Assembly (NCBI GenBank): GCA_050732995.1
Contig: JBOHSA010000091.1
Location: 1 to 42,762, forward strand
DNA: 42,762 nt
Origin: JBOHSA01 sp050732995
GTDB lineage: Bacteria > Gemmatimonadota > Gemmatimonadetes > Gemmatimonadales > GWC2-71-9
Direction of reading: 5' to 3'
Shown here: positions 7,652 through 16,698 of the stretch, in pieces
Layout: every line of letters starts with the position of its first letter
Numbering within the stretch: position 1 is the first letter of the stretch
Program-made: the position numbers and the translations under genes
Notes under the pieces: generated by a model
The model's input: the letters and a program-made list of their open reading frames with translations, nothing else
The model's database searches: none
What the model was told of the DNA's origin: nothing

Positions 7652-8620
7652 TCATATCTCCCAGTTCGAGAACAGCACGCCCGGCCCGGCGTGCCGCTCG
7701 GGATAGCCCTCCCAGGTCATCCGCAGGTCGGTCCAGCGCACGCGGTAGCCCCGGGCGACGAGGCGGCGGAACGCCCCCTCGTAGCGGGTCTGGCACCGCA
7801 CGGCGACGCGGCGGATTCCGGCGCGCGCGGCGGCCGCCTCGGTGGCGGCGATCGCCGCGTCGAACGCCGCTTCGTGCCGTGCGGCAAGCTTCAGGATTCG
7901 GACCTCGTCGCGCGGCCGCCCTTCCGCGAGCGACGCGGAGTGCCACAGCACCGCCGCGTCGCATCCCGCCCGGCCCTCGACCAGGGTCGTGTCCCCCAGG
8001 CCCAACTCGGCCGTCAGCAGGATCTCGCGCGAGAAGTCGTAGCCGGGGGCGAGCGCGTGGACCAGGGCGCGCACGGACTCGAGCGCCTGGCCCCTCCCGG
8101 CGCCAGCCGCCTGGGACAATAGCGCCGGCGTCGGACGGCCGCGGGTCGTGATGTCGTTGGTCATCGTCACGGTGAGGTGCCCGGGGGCGAGACCCAGCCG
8201 GGAGTAGAACCCGATGTTCTCCACGGTCCGCGGCATCGTCTCGAGGCCGAGCGTCACGACGCCCTGCTCGATCAGCCAGTCGGCGGCGGTGCGCACCACC
8301 GTCTTGCCGACGCCGGCCCCCTGGCGGTCGGGGCGCACCGCGAGGGGACCCATCCAGCCCTCGGCACCGGAGCGGTGCGCCACGTTGAAGGCCGCCACCC
8401 GGTCGTTCTCGTCGCGCCACACCATGGCGCCCTCCCCTGCGTCGAGCAGGGCGTAGCGCCAGACCTGGGGATTCAGGTGCGGCACCCGTACCCCCACCAG
8501 CCCGTCGCGGCGGTAGCGATCGGTGAACGCATCGGCGAAGACCTTGTTCAGCGCGTCGATATCCCGCTCCGCGGCGCGCGTCGGCCCGTAGATCTGCCGC
8601 TCAGGCAGCCACGCCCGCAT
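7652..8620 (-). CDS. GNAT-family N-acetyltransferase, tandem-domain
   Basis: This 322-residue acetyltransferase has a first GNAT domain at residues 5-150. The acetyl-CoA loop appears as LAVRPDRQGAGVGKTVVRTA, followed by ENIGFYSRLGL. A second, more degenerate GNAT-like half occupies residues 190-322 (GCDAAVLWHSASL, then AFRRLVARGYRVRWTDLRM). The ATG at 8620 follows a short leader; a longer in-frame ATG at 8692 would add a basic, unstructured 24 residues lying inside rad50 and is rejected. Overlap with the end of sbcC/rad50 is 20 bp, making this the last gene of the repair operon. Its substrate is unknown, and any link to repair is suggested only by the overlap. Confidence 0.75.
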   Translation of the reverse strand: MRAWLPERQIYGPTRAAERDIDALNKVFADAFTDRYRRDGLVGVRVPHLNPQVWRYALLDAGEGAMVWRDENDRVAAFNVAHRSGAEGWMGPLAVRPDRQGAGVGKTVVRTAADWLIEQGVVTLGLETMPRTVENIGFYSRLGLAPGHLTVTMTNDITTRGRPTPALLSQAAGAGRGQALESVRALVHALAPGYDFSREILLTAELGLGDTTLVEGRAGCDAAVLWHSASLAEGRPRDEVRILKLAARHEAAFDAAIAATEAAAARAGIRRVAVRCQTRYEGAFRRLVARGYRVRWTDLRMTWEGYPERHAGPGVLFSNWEI

Positions 8621-11045
8621 CCCCTCTCCCTTCCGCCCCCGCGCCCAGGGTGGCCGTCTCGTCCCGCACCACGCTCGTGCCCGCGGCGGCATCGTATTCG
8701 CACCGGATCACCCGATCGAGTCCGTCCCGCACCTGCTCAATGTGCGTGATGAGCACGACCTGCGGGAAGCGGTCGGCCAGCCGGCGGAGCAGGCCGAGCA
8801 CGTGGACCCGCCGCGTTTCGTCGAGCGAGCCGAAGATCTCGTCCAGCACCAGCAGCGACAGCGGCTGCCCCGCCCGCTCCGCGATCATCTGCGAGATGGC
8901 GAGCCGCAGGACTAGGGCAGCCAGATCCTCCTCTCCGCCCGAGATGACGGGTTTCGGGACGCCGCCGTCGAGGATGGTGACCGTGTAGTCCTCGGTGAGG
9001 TCCACCTCGTCGTAGCGGCCGTCGGTGAGGTCCGCGAGGAAGGTGGACGCGAGCTCGCCGATCTCGGGGCGCATCGCCGCATTGAGCTCGGCGCGCAGCT
9101 CACCGAACGCTTTGTCCAGCTCGTTGTGGATCCGCAGCCGGGCTTTGAGCGCCGCGATCTGCCGTTCCCGCGCCTCCCGCTCGCGGGCCCGCTCCTCCTC
9201 CCGCCGGATATCCTCTTCGGCGCGGGTCATAGCGCCCCGGGTCTCCACGACGGCCAGCTCCGCGGCGCGCAGCGAACCGAGCGCCCGGTCATGCCGGTCC
9301 TTGGCCGCGCGGAACCGCTCTTCGGAGAACCCCTCCTCCCGGACGGCATCGGCCAGGGCCTGCGCGCGCCGCTCGGCCTCCGTCAGGGACTGCTCCGCCA
9401 GTTCCGCGTCGCGGACCAGGCCCTCGGCCCGCTGGGCGCGGTCCGCGAGCGCCGCGGCACCCAGCGCCACCGGCTCGAGCCGGGTCAGCTCCGCCCGCAC
9501 CTCGCCGTGGCGCGCGGCGTCGTAGCCGGACGGCCGGGCCACGAGCTGGCGTTCGATCTCCTGCGCCCGGCGGTGCAGCGGCTCCAGCTCGGCCCCGGTG
9601 CGCGCCCGCTCTGCCGCTTGCGCCCGCAACGTCCCGGCCCGTTCCCCCGCCCGCGCGCGTTCCTCGAGGACGCCGTCCCGTGCGCGCTCCGCCGCCGGCA
9701 GCCTCGCAGGTGGCTCCGCCAGCTCCTCCACCCGCTGCCGGAAGAAGTTGCCGTTGATCGTGATGTCCTCGAGCTGGCGGTCGAGGATCGCCCGCACGGC
9801 TTCGTACTCGCTGCCCAGCGGCCGTTTGCAGGTCGGGCACGTGCCTTGGGGGCCCAGTCGCTCGATCAAGTCTTTCTGCTCCCGCACCTCCTTGAACTGC
9901 TCCCGCAGGGCGAGGCGCTTGGTCTCGGCATCCTGCCGGTCGCGCACCCAGGTGGTGCGCTCTTCTTCGACCGCGCGCTCGGCCGCCTGAAGCCGCTCGT
10001 CGATGGCCACGAGCTCGCGCTCGACCTCCGCGCGCGCGTCGCCCGCGGAGGCCAGCTCGGCCAACCGCCGCTCGAGGCGTGCGATCGTCCGGGCGACCTC
10101 CTGGCGTTGGGCCTCCTCGGTCCGGCGCGCCGCGTCCTCGCGCTGCAGCTGCTCCAGGCGCGCCAGCTCCTCTTTGAGCCGCGTGATCGGCGCGAGCTCG
10201 GATTCGAGCTGCTTCAGCTGTTCCCGTGCCTGGAGTGCTTCGGCCAGCTCCCGGTCCAGCCGCTGGAACTCGCCGCGGGCCACGACGACGGCTTGGTCCG
10301 CCATCCGCCGCTCCCCATCGAGGGACAGGGTGCGGTCGCGCCGCTCTTCCCACTCTTTCCACCGCGGCTCCTCGCGCTCGAGGGCCTTCCGCGCCGTCGC
10401 GCGCGCGCTGTCGGCGGTCCGGGACGCCCCCCGCGCCGCCGCCAGCCGCTCCTCCGCCGCGCGCCGGTCCGACTCGAGCACGGCCCGCTCCGGCAGCCCC
10501 GCCTCGAGTCCCTTCAGCTCCGCGGCCAAGGTGTTGCGCCGCTCGCGCACGCGCTCCTGCGCCAGCCGCAGCCGCTCGTATCCCAGGACCCGCGACAGGA
10601 ACGCGGCCCGCTCGGTCTTGCCGAGCGCGGCCATCACGGCCAGCTCCTTTTGCCCGGTGAAGTACGTATTGAAGAACTCGTCGTGCGTCATGCCGAGCGC
10701 GCGCTCGAGCTTGTCCGTCACCGCCTTCAGGGAGTTCGCCACGAGCTGGCCATCCTGGAACAGCTCGGCCGTGTGCAGGCCGCGCTGGACCCGGTACGCG
10801 TGCCGGCCGAGCTGGAACTCGAGCTCCACCTCGACGGCGGCGCGGCCCCGGGCTCCCAGCCGGCGGATCGAATCCTTGTCACCGCGCGCGGCCTGCGCGC
10901 CGTAGATCGCCCAGGCGATCGCTTCGAGGATCGTCGTCTTGCCCGAGCCGTTCGGACCGACGATCCCGGTGATGCCCTTCCCGAACTCGATCTCGGTATC
11001 AGCGTGTTGCCGGAAATTCACGAGGTGGAGGCGCTGCAGCTCCAT
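8601..11045 (-). CDS. sbcC: Rad50/SbcC-type ATPase
   Basis: This 814-residue SMC-like ATPase is the partner of Mre11 in DNA double-strand-break processing. Walker A GPNGSGKT is at residues 30-37. Two long coiled coils flank a zinc hook TCPTCKRPLG near residues 400-408. The ABC signature ISGGEEDLA is near 700. Walker B with D-loop, LLVLDEIFGSLDE, is near 730, followed by a His switch (VVLITHIE). The start is the ATG at 11045, which shares one base with the Mre11 stop (TGATG). The frame is open much farther upstream, but that part is antisense-like Arg/Pro sequence inside mre11. At about 810 residues it is closer to archaeal Rad50 than to the larger SbcC of E. coli. Confidence 0.93.
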   Translation of the reverse strand: MELQRLHLVNFRQHADTEIEFGKGITGIVGPNGSGKTTILEAIAWAIYGAQAARGDKDSIRRLGARGRAAVEVELEFQLGRHAYRVQRGLHTAELFQDGQLVANSLKAVTDKLERALGMTHDEFFNTYFTGQKELAVMAALGKTERAAFLSRVLGYERLRLAQERVRERRNTLAAELKGLEAGLPERAVLESDRRAAEERLAAARGASRTADSARATARKALEREEPRWKEWEERRDRTLSLDGERRMADQAVVVARGEFQRLDRELAEALQAREQLKQLESELAPITRLKEELARLEQLQREDAARRTEEAQRQEVARTIARLERRLAELASAGDARAEVERELVAIDERLQAAERAVEEERTTWVRDRQDAETKRLALREQFKEVREQKDLIERLGPQGTCPTCKRPLGSEYEAVRAILDRQLEDITINGNFFRQRVEELAEPPARLPAAERARDGVLEERARAGERAGTLRAQAAERARTGAELEPLHRRAQEIERQLVARPSGYDAARHGEVRAELTRLEPVALGAAALADRAQRAEGLVRDAELAEQSLTEAERRAQALADAVREEGFSEERFRAAKDRHDRALGSLRAAELAVVETRGAMTRAEEDIRREEERAREREARERQIAALKARLRIHNELDKAFGELRAELNAAMRPEIGELASTFLADLTDGRYDEVDLTEDYTVTILDGGVPKPVISGGEEDLAALVLRLAISQMIAERAGQPLSLLVLDEIFGSLDETRRVHVLGLLRRLADRFPQVVLITHIEQVRDGLDRVIRCEYDAAAGTSVVRDETATLGAGAEGRGDAGVAA

Positions 11046-12217
11046 CAGCGCTCCTCCGGTCGCCCGGCCTGCTCGACGTACTCCACGCCGAGCCGCACGA
11101 ATTCGTCCCGGGAGAGGTCGGCGTCGAGCGGTCGCCGCGTGAGAAAGTCCCGCACCGTGTCGGGCAGCGTCTGGCGGCGCCCGTGGGCGCCGAGCAGCTC
11201 CGTGCGTTCGGCCTCGGGGCGCCGCAGATCGAGGTGAAAGTTCAGGGCCCGGGCCTTCCAATTTCGGATCGTAGCGTGGTCCAGATCCCGGCCGGTGGCC
11301 CGGGACACGTCCCAGGCCACCAAACGGACCACCTGGTCGTCGATCGGGGGCTTCGCGCCCGCCACGCGTTGGGCGATCAGCTCGTCGATCTGCTTCGCGG
11401 TCAATCCCCGCCCTTGGAGCGACGGCAGCTCGACGTGACGGCGGACGGGGGCGATCGATCGAAACGCGACTCGCGCCCCCGGCAGATCCACCAGCAGGTA
11501 GCCCTTGCCGGGTCGGAGCTGCTCGGCCTCGTCCTCCATCTGGCCCCAAGGGTTAGGGCTCAAGTACTCCAGGCTGCCGGCGTACCAGACGTTCGGCTCC
11601 ACCGCGTGGGCCACGTGATAGTGGCCCAGCGCGACATAGTCCCATTGCGCGGGGGCGAGCAGCTCGCGGCTGAGCAGCGCGCCGCCGTACTCCATGGTGC
11701 CCCGCGCTTCCCCGAGATCGGCGAACTGCCCGTGGGTCACGAGCACGTTGAGGGCCGCGCCTCGCTCGGCCCGCAGCGCGGGCCGGTCGGCCCGCGCGAG
11801 GGCCTGGTGGGGGACGGCGAGGACGGCGCAATCGAGCTTGGGGAAGGCGAGGCGGCGCGCCTCGTCCACCACCACCTCCACGCCGAGCGCCTGGTACAGC
11901 TTGAGAATCGTGCCGGTTTCGGACGAGCGCGGCGTGTCGTGATTCCCCGCGATCATGACGATCGGCGCCTCGGGGAGCCCCACCCGCACCCGCTGGAGCT
12001 GCTGAAACAGGAACAGGATGGCGGGGTTCGTGGGTCGGACCGAATGGAAGATGTCCCCAGCCAGGACGATGAGGTCCGGCCGCTCGTCCAGCAGGCCGTC
12101 CACGGCGCGGCGGAACGCCTCGGCGATATCCGCCTCCCGCTGGTTCCCCCCCCGGGGCGTCTGCCGGTCAAACTGGCGGAAGCCGAGGTGGAGGTCGGCG
12201 AGGTGGGCGAGCTTCAC
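11045..12217 (-). CDS. sbcD: Mre11/SbcD-type nuclease
   Basis: This 390-residue calcineurin-like phosphoesterase has all expected metal motifs: Asp8 and His10 (ADLHLG), Asp55 (LAGDIFH), Asn92/His93 (GNHD), His162 (THGQF) and the GHYHV pair at 199/201. A C-terminal capping and Rad50-binding region follows. Mre11-Rad50 trims DNA ends as an exo/endonuclease. It begins on ATG 4 bp after the lipoprotein gene and runs directly into rad50. The two upstream partners HerA and NurA are in the same transcription unit, as in archaea. Confidence 0.93.
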   Translation of the reverse strand: MKLAHLADLHLGFRQFDRQTPRGGNQREADIAEAFRRAVDGLLDERPDLIVLAGDIFHSVRPTNPAILFLFQQLQRVRVGLPEAPIVMIAGNHDTPRSSETGTILKLYQALGVEVVVDEARRLAFPKLDCAVLAVPHQALARADRPALRAERGAALNVLVTHGQFADLGEARGTMEYGGALLSRELLAPAQWDYVALGHYHVAHAVEPNVWYAGSLEYLSPNPWGQMEDEAEQLRPGKGYLLVDLPGARVAFRSIAPVRRHVELPSLQGRGLTAKQIDELIAQRVAGAKPPIDDQVVRLVAWDVSRATGRDLDHATIRNWKARALNFHLDLRRPEAERTELLGAHGRRQTLPDTVRDFLTRRPLDADLSRDEFVRLGVEYVEQAGRPEER

Positions 12218-12221
12218 CCGC

Positions 12222-13103
12222 TCACAAGCCTCCGCCGAGCCGGATCGTGACCTGCTGGTCCATACTCATCGCCATCTCCTGCGACCCCAGCACCCCGCCG
12301 CTCAACCGAAAGCGCATGGTCCCGCGCATGGTGCCCCGCACCACCGCCCCCCGGCCGACCGAGAACACCTGTTCGCCCGCCATGGAGCCCGAGACTCGCA
12401 TCGTGATCCGCTGCCCCTGGAAGATCAGGGGGATGGGATCCTCGGGGAGCTTCGTGTCGATGCTGAGGCGCACCGTCGTGTCCGCATCCGCGACCTGGAT
12501 CTCCTGGAGCGTGATGGTGGTGGTGGCCGCGATCGGGCCGCTGGTTCCCGGGATCTCGCTCACCGGCAGCTCGATGCGGTCGCTCCAGGTGTCTCCCCGA
12601 CCCACGGGCCCCGCGGGCAACGGGAACGACATGCCCCGAGCGGCGTTGCCGATCTGCTGCGTCATCGGCGCGTTCATGCCCGGCGGGGGGTCGAAGTCGG
12701 CCCTGACGACCCGCATCCGGTCGTCATACACGAACTGGCCCGTCATGCCGCGCAGCCGGCGCAACTGGGCGTCCATCATCCCGGCCGGCCCGGAGGGCGA
12801 TTCCATCGAGGTGGAATCGAAGGTCACCGTGACGCCGACGCCGCCTTCCGTCGGCCCCGTGACCGCCTGGGTGAGGAAGATCCGCATCGTAATCTTCTGC
12901 TCACCCATCCCCGCCACCGGTCCGCTCTCGCCTTTGATGGTGATCTGCTGCTCCAGCTCGTAGGGGTAGGCGGCCCCGGCGGGCGGATGAAACCGCAGGG
13001 TGATCCGGTCGGGCGCTCCACTCCGCCCGCCCGCCCCGCCGCAGCCCAGGAGGGTGCCGGCGATGAAGGCGGCGGCGCGGGTGGACGGTGGCGTCCGGGT
13101 CAA
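12222..13103 (-). CDS. DUF6263-like lipoprotein embedded in the repair operon
   Basis: This 293-residue predicted lipoprotein starts on a TTG at 13103 that overlaps the TGA of herA (TTGA). The n-region is RTPPSTR and the lipobox is LLGC at about residue 21. The mature part is beta-rich: ITLRFHPPAGAAYPYELEQQITIKG, VTVTFDSTSM, RMRVVRADFD, GDTWSDRIELPV, and repeated TMRGTMRFRLSGG near the end. This resembles DUF6263-type periplasmic or outer-membrane proteins that measure nothing known. A long reading frame continues upstream through herA in another frame, but there it is a shadow. An exported protein between HerA and Mre11 is unexpected. Whether it belongs functionally to repair or was inserted is unclear. 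Confidence 0.75.
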   Translation of the reverse strand: MTRTPPSTRAAAFIAGTLLGCGGAGGRSGAPDRITLRFHPPAGAAYPYELEQQITIKGESGPVAGMGEQKITMRIFLTQAVTGPTEGGVGVTVTFDSTSMESPSGPAGMMDAQLRRLRGMTGQFVYDDRMRVVRADFDPPPGMNAPMTQQIGNAARGMSFPLPAGPVGRGDTWSDRIELPVSEIPGTSGPIAATTTITLQEIQVADADTTVRLSIDTKLPEDPIPLIFQGQRITMRVSGSMAGEQVFSVGRGAVVRGTMRGTMRFRLSGGVLGSQEMAMSMDQQVTIRLGGGL

Positions 13104-15076
13104 TAGGGCTCCTCGGTGATCGGATCGAGCGGCGCGACGGTCCGGCGCTCGCTTCCTCGAGGCGCGTCGGCCGCCACCCGGCTTCCCAACGCGCGGCGAA
13201 AATGGACGACGACATCCTCCGGGCGCGCCCGGCGCGTGGCGGCGAGGGCTCGGCGCACGTCCTCCGGCTCGCGATCGGCGATCAGGTCCTTCACCTGATT
13301 CGGCCGAACACGGCGGTCGAGGCGCACCAGCTGGCGCACCACCGCGTCCTCGAACGGCAGGTCGGCGGCCGGCGGATACCGCTCGACCCCGTCGCGCCCG
13401 CGCAGCACGGCCGGCCGCGGGAACCGCACGAAGATCGGCTGCGTGAAGTGCGGATGCCGCACCATCAGCTCGCCGATCGGCAGCGTCGCCAGCTTGATCT
13501 TCGTGGCGGGCGAGAGCACCTGGTAGCCCGGCGTCGCCAGCTCGTCCATGTCCATGCGGCCGAACACCTGGGTCCCCGCGTTCCCCACCACGCGGCGGTG
13601 CACCTGCGAGCGGAACTGCTCGGCCCCGAACAGCACCAGCCCGAGGTAGCGGCCCCGCTCGGAGATGTCGAGCAGCATCTTCCGGACGTAGGTCTCCGGC
13701 CCGTCGGCCGGCGCGTACTTGTTCAGCTCGTCCACGAAGACCACGACCGCGCGCACACCCAGGTCCCCCCGCTCGAGATGCTCCCGCAGCTTCGAGACGA
13801 TCCGTGCGAACACCAGATCCTGCCCCAGCGGGTCCACGTTGGCGACGTCCACCACGTACACCGTTCGGTCCTCGAAGGCACGCCACGGCAGATCGTTGGA
13901 CGGACCGTCGTCCGTGACGAGCCCCTTGCACCGGGTCGAAATATTGGACAGGCGGTTGCGCACCTTGCGGATCGTGGCGATGTGATGGGTGCGCCACATG
14001 TCGCTCCGGCCGGCCGACTCGAGCCCGTCGAAGATGGACCGGAACAGCCGGTCCAGGTCCGCGAACGTCTGCACCCGGTGCTCCCGCCCGAACCCGTCGT
14101 CGAACGACCGGTTGAGCACCCGGTCGGTCAGAAAGTCGATGAACGCGTCCGCCTTGGCGTCGATGTCGTCGCGGTTGAGGAGCACTTCCGCGAAATCGAG
14201 CACTTCCTGCAACCCCCACACCAGGGGCTCGACGGCGCCGACCAGATCCGGATGCGTGCGGAGGCTGTTCAGATTCACCCCGTCGGCCTTGAACGGCGCG
14301 TAGTAGCGCACACGGTCGAACGGCTGCGGCGCGAGGCCGAGCCGCGCGTAGCGGCGCCGGTCCTGGTCGTCGAGCGCGCCCGGCTGATCGAGGAAGCAAA
14401 GGTCCGGGCCTTTCACGTTGAAGCAGACCGCCGCGACCGCGCCCCGGTGCCGCGGAAAGTGCTGGAAGATCGACGCCAGCAGGAATTCGACGGCGCTCGT
14501 CTTGGTGGCGAGCCCCGACACGCCAGAGATGTTGAGGTGCGCCGCCTCGGGGCCGAGCAGGAAGTCGGCGTCCAGATAGACGGGCGCCTCGAGCCCGCCC
14601 GAGGTGTAAAGCCCGACCGGGATCGCCGTGGGAGCGGCCGACGTCAGGTAGGCGTCCATGCGCAGCGCCTGCGCCACGTCGGCATCGGTCGCCATGAGCA
14701 CGCGGCCGAGCGGCACGGGCTGCAGCGGCTCCTCGGGCTCCTGGCGCAGCACGGCCGCCGTCCACAGCCGGATCTCCTGACGCACCGTCGGGCTCTCGGC
14801 CGCGCGCACCGGATCGCCTTCCGCGCCCACCACATCGTGCAGCGGGGTCTGGAGGTCCGAGTACGCGAACCCATCGGTGACGACTCCGTAGACGACGCGG
14901 CCCCCCTCCTTCCCTCCCCCCTGCCCCCCGCTCTCCGTCCCCTCGACCTTGACGATCGCCCCGATCCCGATGCTCGTCTCGGTGGCCGTCCAAAAGTGGA
15001 ACTGGTGCGGCGTCGCGGGCTTGAGCTCCGTGGCGACGACCCGACCGATCGGAGGGCGAGCCGGTCGGTCGATCAC
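13100..15076 (-). CDS. herA: HerA-type DNA translocase ATPase
   Basis: This 658-residue FtsK-HerA ATPase is expected to form a hexamer that pumps DNA and drives NurA. The N-terminal HAS-barrel-like region (residues 1-120) includes a Gly/Lys insertion at 50-59 encoded by a G-rich tract. Walker A is GVSGLATKTS (185-194; Lys192, Thr193), the relaxed form seen in bacterial DUF87/HerA proteins instead of GxxGSGKT. Walker B is VVVFVDELNKYAP (444-456). The arginine-finger region lies in RGRYLGLVLFGAEQFRSQVHRRV. Its start overlaps the nurA stop by four bases and its stop overlaps the lipoprotein start. The pairing with NurA, Mre11 and Rad50 is the classic archaeal neighbourhood. Confidence 0.88.
   Translation of the reverse strand: MIDRPARPPIGRVVATELKPATPHQFHFWTATETSIGIGAIVKVEGTESGGQGGGKEGGRVVYGVVTDGFAYSDLQTPLHDVVGAEGDPVRAAESPTVRQEIRLWTAAVLRQEPEEPLQPVPLGRVLMATDADVAQALRMDAYLTSAAPTAIPVGLYTSGGLEAPVYLDADFLLGPEAAHLNISGVSGLATKTSAVEFLLASIFQHFPRHRGAVAAVCFNVKGPDLCFLDQPGALDDQDRRRYARLGLAPQPFDRVRYYAPFKADGVNLNSLRTHPDLVGAVEPLVWGLQEVLDFAEVLLNRDDIDAKADAFIDFLTDRVLNRSFDDGFGREHRVQTFADLDRLFRSIFDGLESAGRSDMWRTHHIATIRKVRNRLSNISTRCKGLVTDDGPSNDLPWRAFEDRTVYVVDVANVDPLGQDLVFARIVSKLREHLERGDLGVRAVVVFVDELNKYAPADGPETYVRKMLLDISERGRYLGLVLFGAEQFRSQVHRRVVGNAGTQVFGRMDMDELATPGYQVLSPATKIKLATLPIGELMVRHPHFTQPIFVRFPRPAVLRGRDGVERYPPAADLPFEDAVVRQLVRLDRRVRPNQVKDLIADREPEDVRRALAATRRARPEDVVVHFRRALGSRVAADAPRGSERRTVAPLDPITEEPY
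14901..14929. repeat. C-rich tract inside herA
   Basis: The plus strand shows C blocks of six separated by T/TTCCC/TG. The coding strand is G-rich and is read as a GGQGGGKEGG stretch in the N-terminal barrel of HerA. It has the same character as the other G-rich coding tracts in this window. Confidence 0.6.
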
Positions 15077-16056
15077 GAGGCGGTCAGGGGGAGTCGGAAC
15101 CCGGACGCCGGGAGCAGGTCCCGCGGGGCCCGGGCCCTCAAGTAGGTCTCCACATCATGTATAGGATACACCAGCCGATCCCACCGCGCGTCGGGCGTCG
15201 CGAGCGGAGCGCGTTCGGCATAGAGCCACGCGCTCGTCGCCGACGCCGCGGCGACGGTCTCCGGATGCGGGCGCGCCTCCACACGCAGCAGGCCGTACAG
15301 CAAATCGTTCCCCTCCCAGGGCCAGAGCCGGAGGTACCAGGAGTGCACCTCGTGCCGGGCCCGTCCGCGGGGACGGAACACGCTGGTGCGATGAGCGTCG
15401 GGCACGGTGAGCGCCCGCTCGAGCTCCGCCCCAGTAAAGTACTGGGCGGCGTGGCTCTTGACGACGCCGAGCACCCGCGGGTGGGCAGCCAACCGGGCCG
15501 ACTCGGAGAGGACGCCGTCCAGCACGAGCCACGCTGCCGGGTCCAGCGCCGCGGCCCAGCGTTCTCCCAGGTCTTTCTCGAGCGCCACGCGGGCGTTCTC
15601 GACGGCCCGGCGGGCGGCCTCGAGCGCGCGCGCGGGCTGCGTCGCGTCTTCTTCGGCGAGATCCACGATCTCGACCCCGCTGCGCTCCAGCGCCAGCCGC
15701 ACGGGAGCGGACAGGGCGGCGACGCGGGTGATGGCGAGGTCGCGGGCCCGCTCGAGGCCGGTTCGGAGCCGGCGGTCGGCGCCCCGGCGGCGCACGGCGG
15801 CCGCCACCCAGGCCCGCACGATCGGCGTCACCCCCTCGTAGGCGACGACCCGCCATTGCTGGATGCCGTCCAGGAACGACAGGGCCGTCGGCCGTGACTC
15901 CCGGCTCTCCTCGATGGCGTGCACTCGCAGGTCGGCCTCTTCCACCGCCTCGGCGCCCGCCACTTCCTCGAGGTCGCCGCGACCGGCGCTCGCCTCCGGC
16001 CGGTAGGAGGCCGGCACGGCGCCCGCGGCCCGTACGGCGTCCACCCACGCGCTCAT
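15073..16056 (-). CDS. nurA: NurA-family nuclease
   Basis: This 327-residue protein has NurA-domain features. The first catalytic Asp is in FLDGIQQWRVV (about residue 62). A central helical region rich in Arg/Glu/Ala follows. A second acidic motif and basic strand come next (WLVLDGVLSESARL, then VLGVVKSHAAQYF), and the C-terminal strands include SWYLRLWPWEGNDLLYGLLRVE. NurA is the 5'-3' exo/endonuclease that works inside the HerA hexamer to resect DNA ends. It starts on ATG overlapping the O-methyltransferase stop (ATGA) and ends overlapping the herA start. Family assignment rests on these motifs plus position beside herA-mre11-rad50. It would be weaker alone. Confidence 0.85.
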   Translation of the reverse strand: MSAWVDAVRAAGAVPASYRPEASAGRGDLEEVAGAEAVEEADLRVHAIEESRESRPTALSFLDGIQQWRVVAYEGVTPIVRAWVAAAVRRRGADRRLRTGLERARDLAITRVAALSAPVRLALERSGVEIVDLAEEDATQPARALEAARRAVENARVALEKDLGERWAAALDPAAWLVLDGVLSESARLAAHPRVLGVVKSHAAQYFTGAELERALTVPDAHRTSVFRPRGRARHEVHSWYLRLWPWEGNDLLYGLLRVEARPHPETVAAASATSAWLYAERAPLATPDARWDRLVYPIHDVETYLRARAPRDLLPASGFRLPLTAS

Positions 16057-16685
16057 TCCTGGACCTTCACCCCGACCACCAGGCCGTCGCGCACGGGCAC
16101 GATCGTCGCGAGGACCCGCGGGTCGGTCGCGGCGAGGCGGTTGAACGCGCGCACCCCCTCGGTCGCCGACGAGTGGTTGCTCTCATCAACGACGGTACCG
16201 TGGAAAAACGCGTTGTCGCACAGGAGCAGCCCGCCCCGGCGCAGGAGCTTCACACTCCACTCGAAGTACTGCGCGAGCGGCTCCTTGTCCGCGTCGACGA
16301 AGACGGCGTCGAAACCGGGCGACAGCGTGGGCAGGACCTCGAGGGCCGCCCCCTCGATCACCCGGGCGCGCCGCTCGAGTCCCGCTTCGGCGAACGCCCG
16401 GCGCGCCACGGCGGCATGCCGGGGGTCTCGCTCGATGGTGGTGAGCCGGCCGATCAGAGGCAGCGCGCGCGCCAGCCAGACACCGGAGTACCCGCCCAGC
16501 GAGCCGATCTCGAGCACGCTGGTCGCCTCGATGGCACGCAGCAGCACCAACAGCAGCTTCCCCTCGTCGGGGGAGATGTGAATGGCGGGGAGGTTCGCCT
16601 CGGCGTGACGCGCGCGGATCGCGGCGAGAACGGGATCTTCAGCGGCGAACAGCTCGCTGACGTAGCGCGCGAGCCGCTCGTCCAC
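16053..16685 (-). CDS. Class I SAM-dependent O-methyltransferase
   Basis: This 210-residue protein belongs to the caffeoyl-CoA/catechol O-methyltransferase family. The SAM-binding motif I is EIGSLGGYSGVWLARALP. TIERDPRHAAVARRAF follows, then the metal-binding Asp in AVFVDADKEPL, and LRRGGLLLCDNAFFHGTV with the second metal ligands (DN). The protein is full length for the family. It overlaps nurA by four bases and follows the DUF2283-like gene by 13 bp. The natural substrate is unknown, and such enzymes are not established partners of HerA-NurA, so a shared role is only suggested by the coupling. Confidence 0.85.
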   Translation of the reverse strand: MDERLARYVSELFAAEDPVLAAIRARHAEANLPAIHISPDEGKLLLVLLRAIEATSVLEIGSLGGYSGVWLARALPLIGRLTTIERDPRHAAVARRAFAEAGLERRARVIEGAALEVLPTLSPGFDAVFVDADKEPLAQYFEWSVKLLRRGGLLLCDNAFFHGTVVDESNHSSATEGVRAFNRLAATDPRVLATIVPVRDGLVVGVKVQE

Positions 16686-16698
16686 TAGCCGCCACCGC

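Noticed and set aside
9126..11237. A 703-codon plus-strand frame antisense to rad50
   Set aside because: Composition is that of an antisense shadow in high-GC DNA (Leu/Arg/Gly/Pro, no domain); rad50 motifs on the other strand are decisive.
12222..14993. A single 923-codon minus-strand reading frame
   Set aside because: Only its last 293 codons (from 13103) look like protein; the rest is Arg/Gly/Pro-rich shadow of herA, which has clear Walker motifs in another frame.
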